A stretch of 64,000 bases of DNA, taken from positions 197,359-261,358 of the forward strand of contig CAKXHL010000002.1 in assembly GCA_934875375.1 (NCBI GenBank), given 5' to 3'. Source of the stretch: an uncultured bacterium (GTDB lineage: Bacteria; Bacillota; Clostridia; Oscillospirales; Ruminococcaceae). The translations under genes and the position numbers were made by a program. Below the pieces are notes generated by a model. That model was not told where the DNA came from, did not search any database, and worked only from the letters and a program-made list of their open reading frames with translations. Shown piece by piece: positions 8,818-16,986 of the stretch; the first letter of the stretch is position 1; the number at the start of each line of letters is the position of its first letter.

Positions 8818-9654
8818 TCAGTTGATTACAGCGCCGCCGCAGTATTCGCAGCAGCCGCTGGCATCCGGCGTGGTAGTCGCACCGCAGTAAGGGCAGGTGA
8901 CCGCGGCCTTGGGGGCTGCGGCTGCGGCCGCTTCATCCCGCACCTGCTGCCGGACCTGGAGCAGCGCGTCCCGGATTTCCATCCCCATCTGCTCATACTG
9001 CCGGTATTCCACACTGGCGCGCACTTCCTCGGCGTTGGAGATGAGGGAGCCGCCTCCCATACCCAACGCTTTCCGCCGCAGTCCGCCCCGGGATGCGGGC
9101 ATAGCGTCCGGCCCATCCAGCAAGGTTTCCTCGTCGTTGTCCACAGAGGAATTGTTCAGCCGGAAACGGATCTCGTCAAAGTAGGGGTTGTTGACGTTGA
9201 TCACAATGTAGAAATCATAGGAATAGGCGTACCGCCTGGGGCTGAAGCTCTGGCGGTTTCCCTCCTTGTCTTTGTATTCGATCTCCGTTTTGCTTTCATC
9301 GATATCCAACTTACATCCGGTAACATCGGAGAAGGCCAGTACATCCGGGTTGGCGTCCTCCAGATTCCTGGCGGCGGTGACCATAAACAGTCCCGCATCC
9401 TCGTCCAGCAGCACTTTTGTGTTCTCTCCCAGGGTTCGGGTGGTGCGGAATGCGGTGACTTTTTCCCGGTTCGCTTCCCGGTAGGCCAACTGTTCCCGAA
9501 TCTCGGCCACTGTGCTCTGGCGGCGGTCGTTGAACCATGGCGAGAGCTTTTTGGCACAGTTCTTGCACAGGTTTCCGTCCTCCAGCTTGCGGTTGCCGAG
9601 CAATCCGATCTTTTCACCGCAGATATCACAGTATTTTTTATCAAACAGTCCCAT
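8818..9654 (-). CDS. DUF4428 zinc-ribbon protein with C-terminal second ribbon
   Basis: 278 residues, no signal peptide, so probably cytoplasmic. N-terminal ribbon: YCDICGEKIGLLGNRKLEDG then LCKNCAKKLSPWF, matching DUF4428. The middle (about residues 75-180) is a beta-rich SHOCT/PH-like region (LLDEDAGLFMVTAARNLEDA then YSYDFYIVINVNNPYFDEI) commonly seen with DUF4428. A helical segment (EYRQYEQMGMEIRDALLQVRQQ) precedes an Ala-rich linker and a C-terminal ribbon CPYCGATTTPDASGCCEYCG. Function is unknown, but these ribbons match the style of those on the PspA and SPFH proteins of the right arm, suggesting a common partner. Confidence 0.85.
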   Translation of the reverse strand: MGLFDKKYCDICGEKIGLLGNRKLEDGNLCKNCAKKLSPWFNDRRQSTVAEIREQLAYREANREKVTAFRTTRTLGENTKVLLDEDAGLFMVTAARNLEDANPDVLAFSDVTGCKLDIDESKTEIEYKDKEGNRQSFSPRRYAYSYDFYIVINVNNPYFDEIRFRLNNSSVDNDEETLLDGPDAMPASRGGLRRKALGMGGGSLISNAEEVRASVEYRQYEQMGMEIRDALLQVRQQVRDEAAAAAAPKAAVTCPYCGATTTPDASGCCEYCGGAVIN

Positions 9655-9687
9655 GTGAATGCCCTCCTTTGTGTTTTACAGCGTGTA

Positions 9688-10083
9688 TCAGGCGACGGTG
9701 CTGCCAGATTTGGAGTTCAATATCGCACCATAGATGTACAAAGCAGAGACCGCCACACCTGTCAGGAGGCCCGAGATGCTGAAGCTGGCACCATTGACCA
9801 TGTTCATCGCCATGCCCAGGATGCTGAACGCAGCAACGATGACGCCCCATACGATCAGGTTTTTGGAGTTTTCGCTGCTCTTGCTGTGTTTCACCCCTTT
9901 GATTCCCGCGATCAGCTGGCAGATGCCGCCGACCAGCGTCAGAACCAGCCCTGCCCAGTATGAAAACGTCAAACCGGAGACCCCTCCCAACCCGGCGGCC
10001 AGCGCGCCCAATCCGCCCAGAAAAACACCGGCGAAAACAGAAAATACCGCTGCAATGATCATTAAAATGCCTGTGATTTTCAA
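9688..10083 (-). CDS. Four-helix integral membrane protein, first gene of the left target cluster
   Basis: 131 residues if the TTG at 10083 is the start (AAAGGA upstream); an ATG lies six codons in. About four transmembrane helices: GILMIIAAVFSVFAGVFLGG, a second through FSYWAGLVLTLVGGICQLIAG, a third LIVWGVIVAAFSILGMAM, and a fourth near GLLTGVAVSALYIYGAIL. Short basic loop KHSKSSENSK between helices 2 and 3. No named family. It is the first gene behind the shared promoter element at 10215-10300, followed on the same strand by the DUF4428 gene only 33 bases downstream. Confidence 0.78.
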   Translation of the reverse strand: MKITGILMIIAAVFSVFAGVFLGGLGALAAGLGGVSGLTFSYWAGLVLTLVGGICQLIAGIKGVKHSKSSENSKNLIVWGVIVAAFSILGMAMNMVNGASFSISGLLTGVAVSALYIYGAILNSKSGSTVA

Positions 10084-10214
10084 AAATTTGTTTCCTTTCG
10101 TGTCATGGACCCTCCTTCCTTTTTGCGATTGCGTGTTTTCTTTTATTCTACAAGGTACGGGTTGCCGCGCACTGCGCAACACATTGCTGCTGCTTGGCAT
10201 TGCCTACCTTTTAG

Positions 10215-10300
10215 TCCACAGTACCAGTTTCCACCCCTAAAAATCCATTGCATGATTGTGTATTTTGGGTCGATTTTCGAAAAATACATCATTTAATTAG
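10215..10300 (-). promoter_or_regulatory. Shared promoter/operator-like element, left copy
   Basis: Minus-strand reading aligned by eye to 18734-18818 on plus: 53 of the first 60 positions match without gaps, then a diverged spacer, then an identical 15-base block ending ACTGGTACTGTGGA. It contains an inverted repeat TGTATTTT with 14 bases between it and AAAATACA. It lies about 130 bases before the first gene of the leftward cluster. Conservation in two noncoding spots that each precede a target cluster suggests a common regulator binding site plus promoter. Confidence 0.75.
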
Positions 10301-10395
10301 TGCAGAATGCTTGCTTCTAAATCGAATTTTTATGCAAAACGATAATATCCAAACCAGTTTTCCCCCGTTTAAATCCCTCTCAAAAGGCGGAAATG
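10301..10395. other. AT-rich spacer between left promoter element and rhomboid terminator
   Basis: No gene seen. It separates the start of the left target cluster from the end of the regulator/rhomboid operon. Confidence 0.6.
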
Positions 10396-10439
10396 CAAAA
10401 AGCGACGGTCTGGAAGTTGATTCTTCCAGACCGCCGCTT
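10396..10439 (-). terminator. Intrinsic terminator after the rhomboid gene
   Basis: On minus: AAGCGGCGGTCTGGAAG, 6-base loop, complementary arm with one mismatch, then CTTTTTGC. It separates the upstream regulator operon from the left target cluster. Confidence 0.85.
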
Positions 10440-10579
10440 CACGATGGCCCCAAACAGGCCAGGGGCGACGATACGGTATTCTTATCAGGGAATGGCATTT
10501 TCTGTGATGGCACTTGCACGGTTCCCGAGGAATTTTCTTTGGGACGCCCGGACGATGCGCTGATGCAGCGGATAAAACC

Positions 10580-11164
10580 TTATCCGGAGGGGTGTCCCAT
10601 TGCTGTTTGTTTTCTACTGATCAGGAAGCCGTAGGCCGTACCGCATATTCCGCCGATAATATGCATTAAATTGGCTATATCGTCCTTGACAAAAAGGATG
10701 GAATAGAGTTCCCGTCCCAGATATAAAACAGCCACCAGGATCAGGGTAACAGGAATCCCTCCATCCTCCATACCGGACAACGATGAAAGCATGATGAGCA
10801 TGAAAACAATACCGCTTGCACCCAGCAGAGCGGAATTGGGAAAAAGAACAGTCTGCAAAAGGCCGGAGACAAGGGCGGTCAATAGGATCCCTGTCAGGAG
10901 TACCCGGCTGCCATACCGCTCTTCCAGAGGCGGGCCAATCACCAGGAACATCAGCATATTCCCGAAAAAGTGTTCCAGATCCGCATGGCCCAGGACATGG
11001 CTGATCAGCCGGATATAGGTAAAGGGGTTGCGAAAGGATGAACGGTAGACGGAAAAAAGAGAAGCTGTTGTCCAGTTGTTTGACAGCCAGCCAAAAACCA
11101 GGGCGGCGAACGAAATCAGAAAAAAACTGATTACAACAGGCGAATTGTACTGAAATTTTTTCAT
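10580..11164 (-). CDS. Rhomboid family intramembrane serine protease
   Basis: 194 residues with about six transmembrane helices. Catalytic Ser lies in LLGASGIVFM (GxSG motif) and the catalytic His in LMHIIGGICGTAYGF. The conserved HxxxxHxxGNM-type segment of rhomboids is seen as HADLEHFFGNML. ATG 11164 follows GGAGGAAAACCT. It cleaves membrane proteins within the bilayer. It ends the leftward operon of sensor lipoprotein, regulator and XRE protein, so a role in shedding or activating a membrane-bound partner such as the adjacent membrane-anchored regulator is an attractive inference, unproven. Confidence 0.9.
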   Translation of the reverse strand: MKKFQYNSPVVISFFLISFAALVFGWLSNNWTTASLFSVYRSSFRNPFTYIRLISHVLGHADLEHFFGNMLMFLVIGPPLEERYGSRVLLTGILLTALVSGLLQTVLFPNSALLGASGIVFMLIMLSSLSGMEDGGIPVTLILVAVLYLGRELYSILFVKDDIANLMHIIGGICGTAYGFLISRKQTAMGHPSG

Positions 11165-11218
11165 AGGTTTTCCTCCATGCTTATCGTATTGCAGAAAGCA
11201 TGACGCAAAAGAGAAAAA

Positions 11219-11284
11219 ACGCTGCCCAAGCCAGGAGAGAAGGAAGGCTCCTGCCTGCGCGGCCAGCGATGAACAGAAGCTTCT
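11219..11284 (-). repeat. Hairpin leader element, copy A
   Basis: Minus-strand leader of the rhomboid gene. It shares CTGTTCATCG-C/T-TGGCCGCGCAG and TGGCTTGGGCAG blocks with copy B (14846-14944). It has a 6 bp hairpin CAGGAG/CTCCTG and is followed by a T-rich stretch, so it may be an attenuator or an inserted repeat. Confidence 0.5.
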
Positions 11285-11354
11285 TTTTACTGATAGAGTG
11301 CCAGATTGCTGCCATCCTGTTCAAAAAAGAAAAAGAAATCTGGGATCACCTTGT

Positions 11355-11567
11355 TTATTCTTTGCCGTTCATGCTCCAGTCAACATCGTACCCAAGCTCC
11401 AAGGCGATCAGCTTTGCAAGAGGAGGGGACAACCTGCTGTTGGAGCGGCTGTTCCCAGTGAGGATATATACATAATTTTCGGAGATTCCCAGCAGGCGGG
11501 CGAAATCTGCTTTCGAAATGCCCTGCTCTTTGATAATGTGATTCAGCCGGTCGGCCAATGTATCCAT
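11355..11567 (-). CDS. Short XRE-type helix-turn-helix protein
   Basis: 70 residues from ATG 11567 (AAAGGAAG upstream); an ATG at 11645 would give 96 residues but its site is poor. The HTH is clear: LADRLNHIIKEQGISKADFARLLGISENYVYIL, followed by a short basic stretch and LSPPLAKLIALELGYDVDW. It probably binds DNA as a dimer. It lies directly after the LuxR-type regulator on the same strand, so it may add a second layer of control to the island. Confidence 0.8.
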   Translation of the reverse strand: MDTLADRLNHIIKEQGISKADFARLLGISENYVYILTGNSRSNSRLSPPLAKLIALELGYDVDWSMNGKE

Positions 11568-11690
11568 TCCGAACGCTTCCTTTCTGTATGCTTTGGCACC
11601 TGATTGAAGCTCGTGGGGCAGGAGCCCTTTTGCAGAGGTTTCCATTCCTGTATCCGGAGGAGTCCTTTCTCCATAAAAAGCAGGACAGCC

Positions 11691-13355
11691 TCAGAAACTT
11701 TTGCCTTCGTCATCCTGCCGCATCAGGGCGGCGTAACGCAGCAGCTGTTTGAGGGAGTTGACCCCCAGCTTGCTGTAAATGTTTTTATTGTGATAGCGCA
11801 GGGTGCTTTCCTTGATGGCAGCGATAGCAAGAATCTCCTTTACACTTTTTCCGGAGAGGTAATAGGCAAAAATCTTCTGTTCCGTGGGGGTTAAAGTGCC
11901 GATCCCGTGGAGGAACTGCTGGTAGTCGGCGGGGTCGACCTCCTGCTTTCTGGAGTAGGCGAGCCGGGAAATTTCGGCCTGGGCGGATTCATATTGTTCC
12001 TGTGCCCTGTCAAACGCATCCTGAAGCCGCTCTTTTTCGTTTTGCGCCTTCTGTTTCTCCCGGGCCAAAGCGGCCAGGGTGCGCTCGTACTCCCGGTCCT
12101 GCTCTGCCAGGAATGCGAACAGGTCGTCGATCTCTGCAATAGGGGACGTTTCCCCATCCCTCTTTTCCGATTTGATTTTGTCTAGGCTTTTCAAGATGGG
12201 AGAGATGAACCGGCGGCTGAAATAGAAACAACAGACAACGGTGAAAAAGAGCAGCATCAGGATCAGGAGCGCCGTCTGCACAGTGCTCCTGATGATGGCG
12301 CGGTCATAATCTTCTTTTGGGATCAGGACCGCCGCTGTAATGGCCGAGTCACGGTAGGAGAGGAAGACCTCCCTTGAAACACCGATGTAGGAACTGTCCT
12401 CTCCCGAAAATAAAGTGAGCCCGCCGCCCAGGTCTGTTGCTGTGAGGTTGCCTTTGGGCGCAAAATAATACCCATTGGAAATGCCGCAGCTCAACCCGTC
12501 TTCCGCGTGAAGGATACCGTTATCACCAGTGGCCAGCAGGCAGATCATATGGAGCAGGTTGGTGGGCTGCCCATGAAACAGCTTAAAATACCGCTGGCTC
12601 ACTTCGAAGCCGCAGAGCCCATAAACTGCCCCATCCTGCCCAATCAGCGGGACGGTCATCAGGACAGCCTTCTCGGAGGTCGCGGGGAGGGTGAACAGGT
12701 CGGTGATCCGATAGGAGCGTTCCAAGGGCAGGGACGCGTGGGAAACCAGCTCCTCATAGTTGGGAAACAGGTCGCTTTGAAACTCCAGACGCCATTTCCG
12801 GTGGGGGATGATCCCGTAATCTTTGCCGGCATCCGCCAGCCCGCGGTAGAGCAGCAGGCCGTCATCGGCGATGGCGTTTCCGGATTTTTGAATGTATAAC
12901 CCGCTGCGGGATGTTTCGGAATGCTCGATGTGGGAATTGACGGTGGCGTCAAACAGTACAAAAGCGCCTGAACAATCGCTTTGCTGCAGCGACTGGCAGA
13001 GAGGGCCAATCACGCTCTCCTGCAATCCGGCAATGTGAACGGCGGAATCTGTAAGCTGTTCAAAATGGATGTCCTGCTCTGTCAGATAGCTTTCCAGCAG
13101 CCCGGTCATCTCCTGGGAAAGATGGATCCCCAGGGCGGCGGTTTTTTCCCAGTAGGAGGACATATTCTGCTCAAAGACCTCCATCTGCAGCGCAAGGGCT
13201 TGCGCGGTTTCTTTTTTGGTGCTGCTGAACCTGCCGCATAAAAACAGGCCGGAGGCCAGGGCGAACATCAGGATCCCGGTAAGGAGCAGCATCGATCCAA
13301 ATAACCTCCGCCGCAAAGACCAGCGGGACTGCTGCGGATTGGAAAATGCACGCAT
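11691..13355 (-). CDS. Membrane-anchored LuxR-type one-component regulator with extracytoplasmic sensor, left copy
   Basis: 554 residues. Order: helix 1 at about 17-42 (LFGSMLLLTGILMFALASGLF), external sensor of about 320 residues that looks Cache-like (helical start, then GAFVLFDATVNSHIE and VLMTVPLIGQDGAVYGLCGFEV), helix 2 at about 366-390, a HAMP-like and coiled-coil segment (AREKQKAQNEKERLQDAFDR), and a C-terminal LuxR/GerE HTH (LTPTEQKIFAYYLSGKSVKEI, then ESTLRYHNKNIYSKLGV). There is no kinase domain, so the DNA-binding domain is on the same chain as the sensor. Paralogue of 16987-18561. It lies 15 bases after the binding-protein gene, its probable ligand-presenting partner. Confidence 0.87.
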   Translation of the reverse strand: MRAFSNPQQSRWSLRRRLFGSMLLLTGILMFALASGLFLCGRFSSTKKETAQALALQMEVFEQNMSSYWEKTAALGIHLSQEMTGLLESYLTEQDIHFEQLTDSAVHIAGLQESVIGPLCQSLQQSDCSGAFVLFDATVNSHIEHSETSRSGLYIQKSGNAIADDGLLLYRGLADAGKDYGIIPHRKWRLEFQSDLFPNYEELVSHASLPLERSYRITDLFTLPATSEKAVLMTVPLIGQDGAVYGLCGFEVSQRYFKLFHGQPTNLLHMICLLATGDNGILHAEDGLSCGISNGYYFAPKGNLTATDLGGGLTLFSGEDSSYIGVSREVFLSYRDSAITAAVLIPKEDYDRAIIRSTVQTALLILMLLFFTVVCCFYFSRRFISPILKSLDKIKSEKRDGETSPIAEIDDLFAFLAEQDREYERTLAALAREKQKAQNEKERLQDAFDRAQEQYESAQAEISRLAYSRKQEVDPADYQQFLHGIGTLTPTEQKIFAYYLSGKSVKEILAIAAIKESTLRYHNKNIYSKLGVNSLKQLLRYAALMRQDDEGKSF

Positions 13356-13370
13356 ACGATTCCCCCCGTC

Positions 13371-14693
13371 CTACTGGACAGCGCAAAACAGATCCCATGC
13401 CTCCTCCGCCAAAAGATCAATGGGTTCTCCCTGCTGGGCCCGCTGGATCCAGGAGGGCTGCATCTGCCGCAGTTCTTCGTATAGAGTGTTCACCTTACCA
13501 TAAAAGTCGCTGTTCGTCGTCTGGACAAACGGGGTGTATGTCTCCCGCATGGTTTTGATGGATTCGTAAAGCTCCCGGTAGCTTTCATTGGGAAACGGAT
13601 GGCTGTCGATGGCATCGAATGCGCCGTTGTTGACCGGCATGTACCCGGTTTCCACCACAAATTCCAAGTTCCGCTGGTTTTCGGTAAACCAATGGAGGAA
13701 AACGCCGGCGGCTTCCGCCTTCTGCTCGGTCGTCCGGTAGGCGGAGAGGCCAACGCCTGTCACAGGCATGATTCCCTTTTCCCCTTTCGTTTTCGGCAGG
13801 GGAAGCACCCGAAGATTGGTAGGCTCCGATGTGTTGTCGGGATAGGTGACGGTGTCGTTGAAGTAGAGGATCCCGGCCGTAGAACCAATCCCGGACAGGG
13901 CTTCCCCGGTGGTGAGCTGGGTGGAGGCGTATGGGTCGGACAGGGAGATATGCCCCTGGACAAAAGAGCGTGCAAACTGCATCCACGACTCCCGGAGGGC
14001 CGGGTTTTCAAAGTCGTACCAGCCATTGCTGGTATAAAGGCTGCCGCCCCGCGCCAGAGCATCCAATTCCATATTCTGGAGAAAATAATCCAGGGCGCAG
14101 AAGGATTTGCCCCCCGACCATTCATAGTACCGGGCAGCGGCGTCAAAGAATCCGTCCCAATTGGCAAGATCCTCGAAGGAAACACCGGTTTCGGCGGAGA
14201 AACGGTCAAATTGGGAGCCGTTCAGGAACAGGGCGTAAGAGGATTTGGATACCGGGAAAACAGCCAGGTGGTCTTCCACCATCCCATCCGCCAGAAACTC
14301 CTCCACAAAATGGGAGAGCTCCTCATCACTGAAGCAGTCCTGCCAATCCAGGACATGTTCCACACCGATCTGCTTGACGATGCCAGGAAAGCAGGAAAAG
14401 AGGTCCGGCATAGCCGGGGCCCCGGGCTTATTGGCGTGAGCGTCCAAAAGCCGCGGGCCGAGTACAGAGCTGTTGGTCATCACGGTGACGTCGATGACGA
14501 TTCCCTTCTCCCTGCCCACCGTTTCATTAAACTGGGCGATCAGGCGGTTCATGGGGGAGTCCGCCTGCTCCCCATATACATGCCACATGGTGAGGGTGAC
14601 AGGGGCGGCGGGGGAAAGGGTGGTTTTGCTTTGGCATCCTCCCAAACCGGCGGCACACAGCAGCATGAGCATCCATACCAATAATCTTTTCAT
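13371..14693 (-). CDS. Orphan extracellular solute-binding lipoprotein, left copy
   Basis: 440 residues. Signal peptide MKRLLVWMLMLLCAAG with lipobox LGGC, then an ABC-type binding-protein fold of the sugar-binding class: VTLTMWHVYGEQADSPMNRL, IAQFNETVGREKGIVIDV, later GILYFNDTVTYPD, VLPLPKTKGEKGIMPVTGVG and FLHWFTENQRN, the typical late-domain signature. ATG 14693 has CAGGAGGATT upstream; longer reading is not supported. There is no permease or ATPase anywhere nearby. The gene is cotranscribed with a membrane sensor-regulator, so it more likely reports a ligand than feeds a transporter. Clear paralogue of 15575-16960. Confidence 0.88.
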   Translation of the reverse strand: MKRLLVWMLMLLCAAGLGGCQSKTTLSPAAPVTLTMWHVYGEQADSPMNRLIAQFNETVGREKGIVIDVTVMTNSSVLGPRLLDAHANKPGAPAMPDLFSCFPGIVKQIGVEHVLDWQDCFSDEELSHFVEEFLADGMVEDHLAVFPVSKSSYALFLNGSQFDRFSAETGVSFEDLANWDGFFDAAARYYEWSGGKSFCALDYFLQNMELDALARGGSLYTSNGWYDFENPALRESWMQFARSFVQGHISLSDPYASTQLTTGEALSGIGSTAGILYFNDTVTYPDNTSEPTNLRVLPLPKTKGEKGIMPVTGVGLSAYRTTEQKAEAAGVFLHWFTENQRNLEFVVETGYMPVNNGAFDAIDSHPFPNESYRELYESIKTMRETYTPFVQTTNSDFYGKVNTLYEELRQMQPSWIQRAQQGEPIDLLAEEAWDLFCAVQ

Positions 14694-14845
14694 TTTACAA
14701 TCCTCCTGGCGGGTTGCTCCGCCTGATCCCCGATATTTTTGTAAAATTTCATGTTTTCCCCTCAATTCGCAGGGAATTGGGGGGGACAAAAATGCAGGAA
14801 TTTTGTAAAGTGTAGGTGCAAGCACGACCGAGGGGGGCATAGGTC

Positions 14846-14944
14846 CTGCCCAAGCCAACCATCAGGAAAGGGGAGCCCGCTTTTTGCCGGAGATGTTCCG
14901 CAAAAAGAACGCTCTGTCTGCGCGGCCAACGATGAACAGAGCGG
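14846..14944 (-). repeat. Hairpin leader element, copy B
   Basis: In the leader of the left binding-protein gene. Two hairpins are visible: CTTTTTGC with GCAAAAAG around a 12-base loop, and CGCTCTGT with ACAGAGCG around a loop holding the block shared with copy A. Copy B has the extra CTTTTTGC hairpin inserted between the shared blocks. Confidence 0.5.
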
Positions 14945-14960
14945 CCCCCAACTTGATTTT

Positions 14961-14989
14961 ATTATAGCGTAGACCATTGATTAAATCAA
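14961..14989 (-). promoter_or_regulatory. Sigma-A-type promoter of the left sensor operon
   Basis: On minus: TTGATT (14984-14989), 17-base spacer, TATAAT (14961-14966). It would start a transcript with a leader of about 260 bases to ATG 14693. Confidence 0.7.
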
Positions 14990-15027
14990 GATACACCGTA
15001 AGGCCAGGTTCAACAGGAGGAAGAAAG

Positions 15028-15540
15028 ATGGCGAAGGAACGGTTCCGGGAAACAGCGGACTATACGGTGTCCGCCGGACCGGACGGATACTGCTTTCGTT
15101 TTTATTGCGCTGTCTCGGGCGCTTTGCCCTGTGTAGCCGGCCCCATCCGGAAGGTCTCACAGGATACGACTCTGGAAACCGCCTGGCAAACAGTGGGGCA
15201 GAGCCATTTCAACCAGTGCCATCGATGCGGGAGATGGGTTTCCGATGTCATGTATAATGTGGGTGCATTGGGATGCGTGGAATGCGCCCCCTGGAAGCTC
15301 CCCCTGTATTTCTGCCCGGAATGCGGGGCGGGGATTCCTGCGCCAGATGCGGCGTCCGTTTACCGGGAGCGAAAGAACCCAGGGAGTACTATCAAAGGAT
15401 CCGCAGGATCGGCATGGAACAGTATGGATTTGGGCCGGACGCTATGAAAAAAAAAGAAGGTTTGCCGGGCCTGCGGCGCCGTTATGGCGGATCCCTCCAA
15501 TTTCTGCCCCCAGTGCAGCAAGCGGCTGCGGAACCTGTGA
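15028..15540 (+). pseudogene. Multi-zinc-ribbon protein gene with two homopolymer frameshifts
   Basis: Starts at ATG 15028 behind GGAGGAAG. It reads CAVSGALPC, then CHRCGRWVSDVMYNVGALGC and YFCPECGAGI. Near 15330 it must shift by one base (a G-run one short) to continue SCARCGVRLPGAKEPREYYQ, RIRRIGMEQYGFGPDAMKKK; at the A9 run (15447-15455) it must shift back to give KVCRACGAVMADPSNFCPQC and stop at 15540. The reconstructed protein of about 170 residues has four to five Cys pairs. It resembles the intact zinc-ribbon protein at 18860-19231. Both lesions are at homopolymers, so sequencing error or slippage-type variation are as likely as true decay. It is the first gene rightward from the divergent centre. 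Confidence 0.72.
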
Positions 15541-15574
15541 TTCCCACTAAAAAGGCGCGAACAGGAGGATTTTT

Positions 15575-16960
15575 ATGAGGCTGCACAAGAGAATGGTTGT
15601 TTTATCGGTTTTCCTATTATTCTGCTTCCTGTTGTCGGCAGGCTGTTCCCTGTCCCCCAAAAGCGGCGAACAACCGGTCACCATCAATATTTGGCATGTC
15701 TACGGGGCCCAGACCGATTCCCCGCTGAATGATTTTATCCGGATCTTCAATGAAACGACGGGGAAGGAGCAGGGAATCCAGGTGGAAGTTTCCATGGTCT
15801 CCAACAACAAAAACATCCACAAGGACATTCTTGCCGCCGCCAACCGGGATCCGGGGGCCTCCCCGCTTCCGGATATCTTTGTAGCCTACCCCAATACCGT
15901 TATGGCGATGCCAGATGAAACGATCCTGGTGGATTACCGCGATTATTTTACAGAAGAAGAACTGGCGGCCTTCCTGCCTGCATTTCTTCAGGATGGGGAG
16001 GTAAACGGGCGGCTGGTGTGCTTGCCGGTGGCCAAGTCCACCGAGCTGCTTTACATAAACCAGACGGCCTTTGACCGGTTTTCCGCCGCCACAGGGGTGC
16101 CGATGAGCCAGCTTGCCACATGGGAGGGGCTGTATTCCGCCGCCTGTGATTATGCTGCCTGGACCGACAGCCAGACGCCCGACCAGCCAGACGACGGTAA
16201 AGCATTTTTTGCCCACGATTTCCATTTCAATTATTTCCAGGTGGGGGTACAGTCCCTGGAGGAATCCTTTTTCGATGGGGAGGCCATCGCTTTTGGGCCG
16301 GCCTTCGAAAAGGTATGGGAGCCTTACGCCAAAGCCTGCCTGTCGGGCGGCGTGTGGCTGCGGGAGGGATACGCCGCCGAACCCATGCGGACCGAAGAGG
16401 TGATTGTCAGCGTAGCGTCCTCGGCCGGCATCCTCTACTTCTCCAACGAGGTGATCCACCCGGACAACATCACCGAGCAGATCCAACTGACGGTGCTGCC
16501 CTGTCCGGTATTTGAAGGCGGAAAGAAGATGGTGATGCAGCGGGGAGCGGGCATGTGTACCGTGAAATCCACGCCGGAGCGGGAAAAAGCCGCCATCACC
16601 TTTTTGAAGTGGCTGACCGAGGCGGAGCGCAACACCCGTTTTGCGGTCAGCGCAGGGTATATGCCGGTGACGCAGGAGGCCTTCGACCGGTATCTGCCCC
16701 AGGAGATTGAAAACCTCACCGAACAGAAATACCGGGAGCTTTATAAAGCGTTCCAGCAAACCCAGCGTGATTATCAGTTTTATTCCGCACCTCAGCTAGG
16801 AAGTTATCTGGAAACCGAGAATGCTTTTGAAGATCAGATCCGGCGCTGCCTGAGAAGCCAGCGGGAGAAATATCTGGCGTTTCCGGATCAGGCGGATGAA
16901 CACCTGGCGGAGATCACAAAGGAGAGCTATGGGCTGTTTCGGGGTTTAATGGGGCGTTGA
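15575..16960 (+). CDS. Orphan extracellular solute-binding lipoprotein, right copy
   Basis: 461 residues. Signal peptide MVVLSVFLLFCFLL with lipobox SAGC. The mature start VTINIWHVYGAQTDSPLNDF matches the left copy (VTLTMWHVYGEQADSPMNRL), and so do FNETTGKEQGIQVEV, AFDRFSAATGVP, GILYFSNEVIHPDNI and FLKWLTEAERN. It is a sugar-type ABC binding-protein fold with no transport partners in the window. The GGAGGATTTTT site precedes ATG 15575. It lies 26 bases before the paired regulator gene. The protein is lipid-anchored outside the membrane; the ligand is unknown and may differ from the left copy because identity looks moderate. Confidence 0.88.
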   Translation: MRLHKRMVVLSVFLLFCFLLSAGCSLSPKSGEQPVTINIWHVYGAQTDSPLNDFIRIFNETTGKEQGIQVEVSMVSNNKNIHKDILAAANRDPGASPLPDIFVAYPNTVMAMPDETILVDYRDYFTEEELAAFLPAFLQDGEVNGRLVCLPVAKSTELLYINQTAFDRFSAATGVPMSQLATWEGLYSAACDYAAWTDSQTPDQPDDGKAFFAHDFHFNYFQVGVQSLEESFFDGEAIAFGPAFEKVWEPYAKACLSGGVWLREGYAAEPMRTEEVIVSVASSAGILYFSNEVIHPDNITEQIQLTVLPCPVFEGGKKMVMQRGAGMCTVKSTPEREKAAITFLKWLTEAERNTRFAVSAGYMPVTQEAFDRYLPQEIENLTEQKYRELYKAFQQTQRDYQFYSAPQLGSYLETENAFEDQIRRCLRSQREKYLAFPDQADEHLAEITKESYGLFRGLMGR

Positions 16961-16986
16961 CGGCTATGGGAAAGGAGTGACAAGCA

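Larger units (their letters stand above)
14694..15027. other. Divergent intergenic region at the centre of the island
   Basis: 334 bases with no gene. It holds the minus-strand promoter (14961-14989), a leader of about 260 bases with the hairpin element copy B, and presumably the plus-strand promoter of the right arm, which I could not place with confidence. Confidence 0.7.

Noticed and set aside
8365..9963. 532-codon plus-strand frame
   Set aside because: It lies opposite three well-supported minus-strand genes (small lipoprotein, DUF4428 protein, membrane protein), and its translation is low-complexity with no recognisable domain.
13599..14684. 361-codon plus-strand frame opposite the left binding protein
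   Set aside because: Shadow of 13371-14693, which has a lipobox, family motifs and a ribosome site.
15617..16759. 380-codon minus-strand frame opposite the right binding protein
   Set aside because: Shadow frame; the plus-strand gene has all family features.
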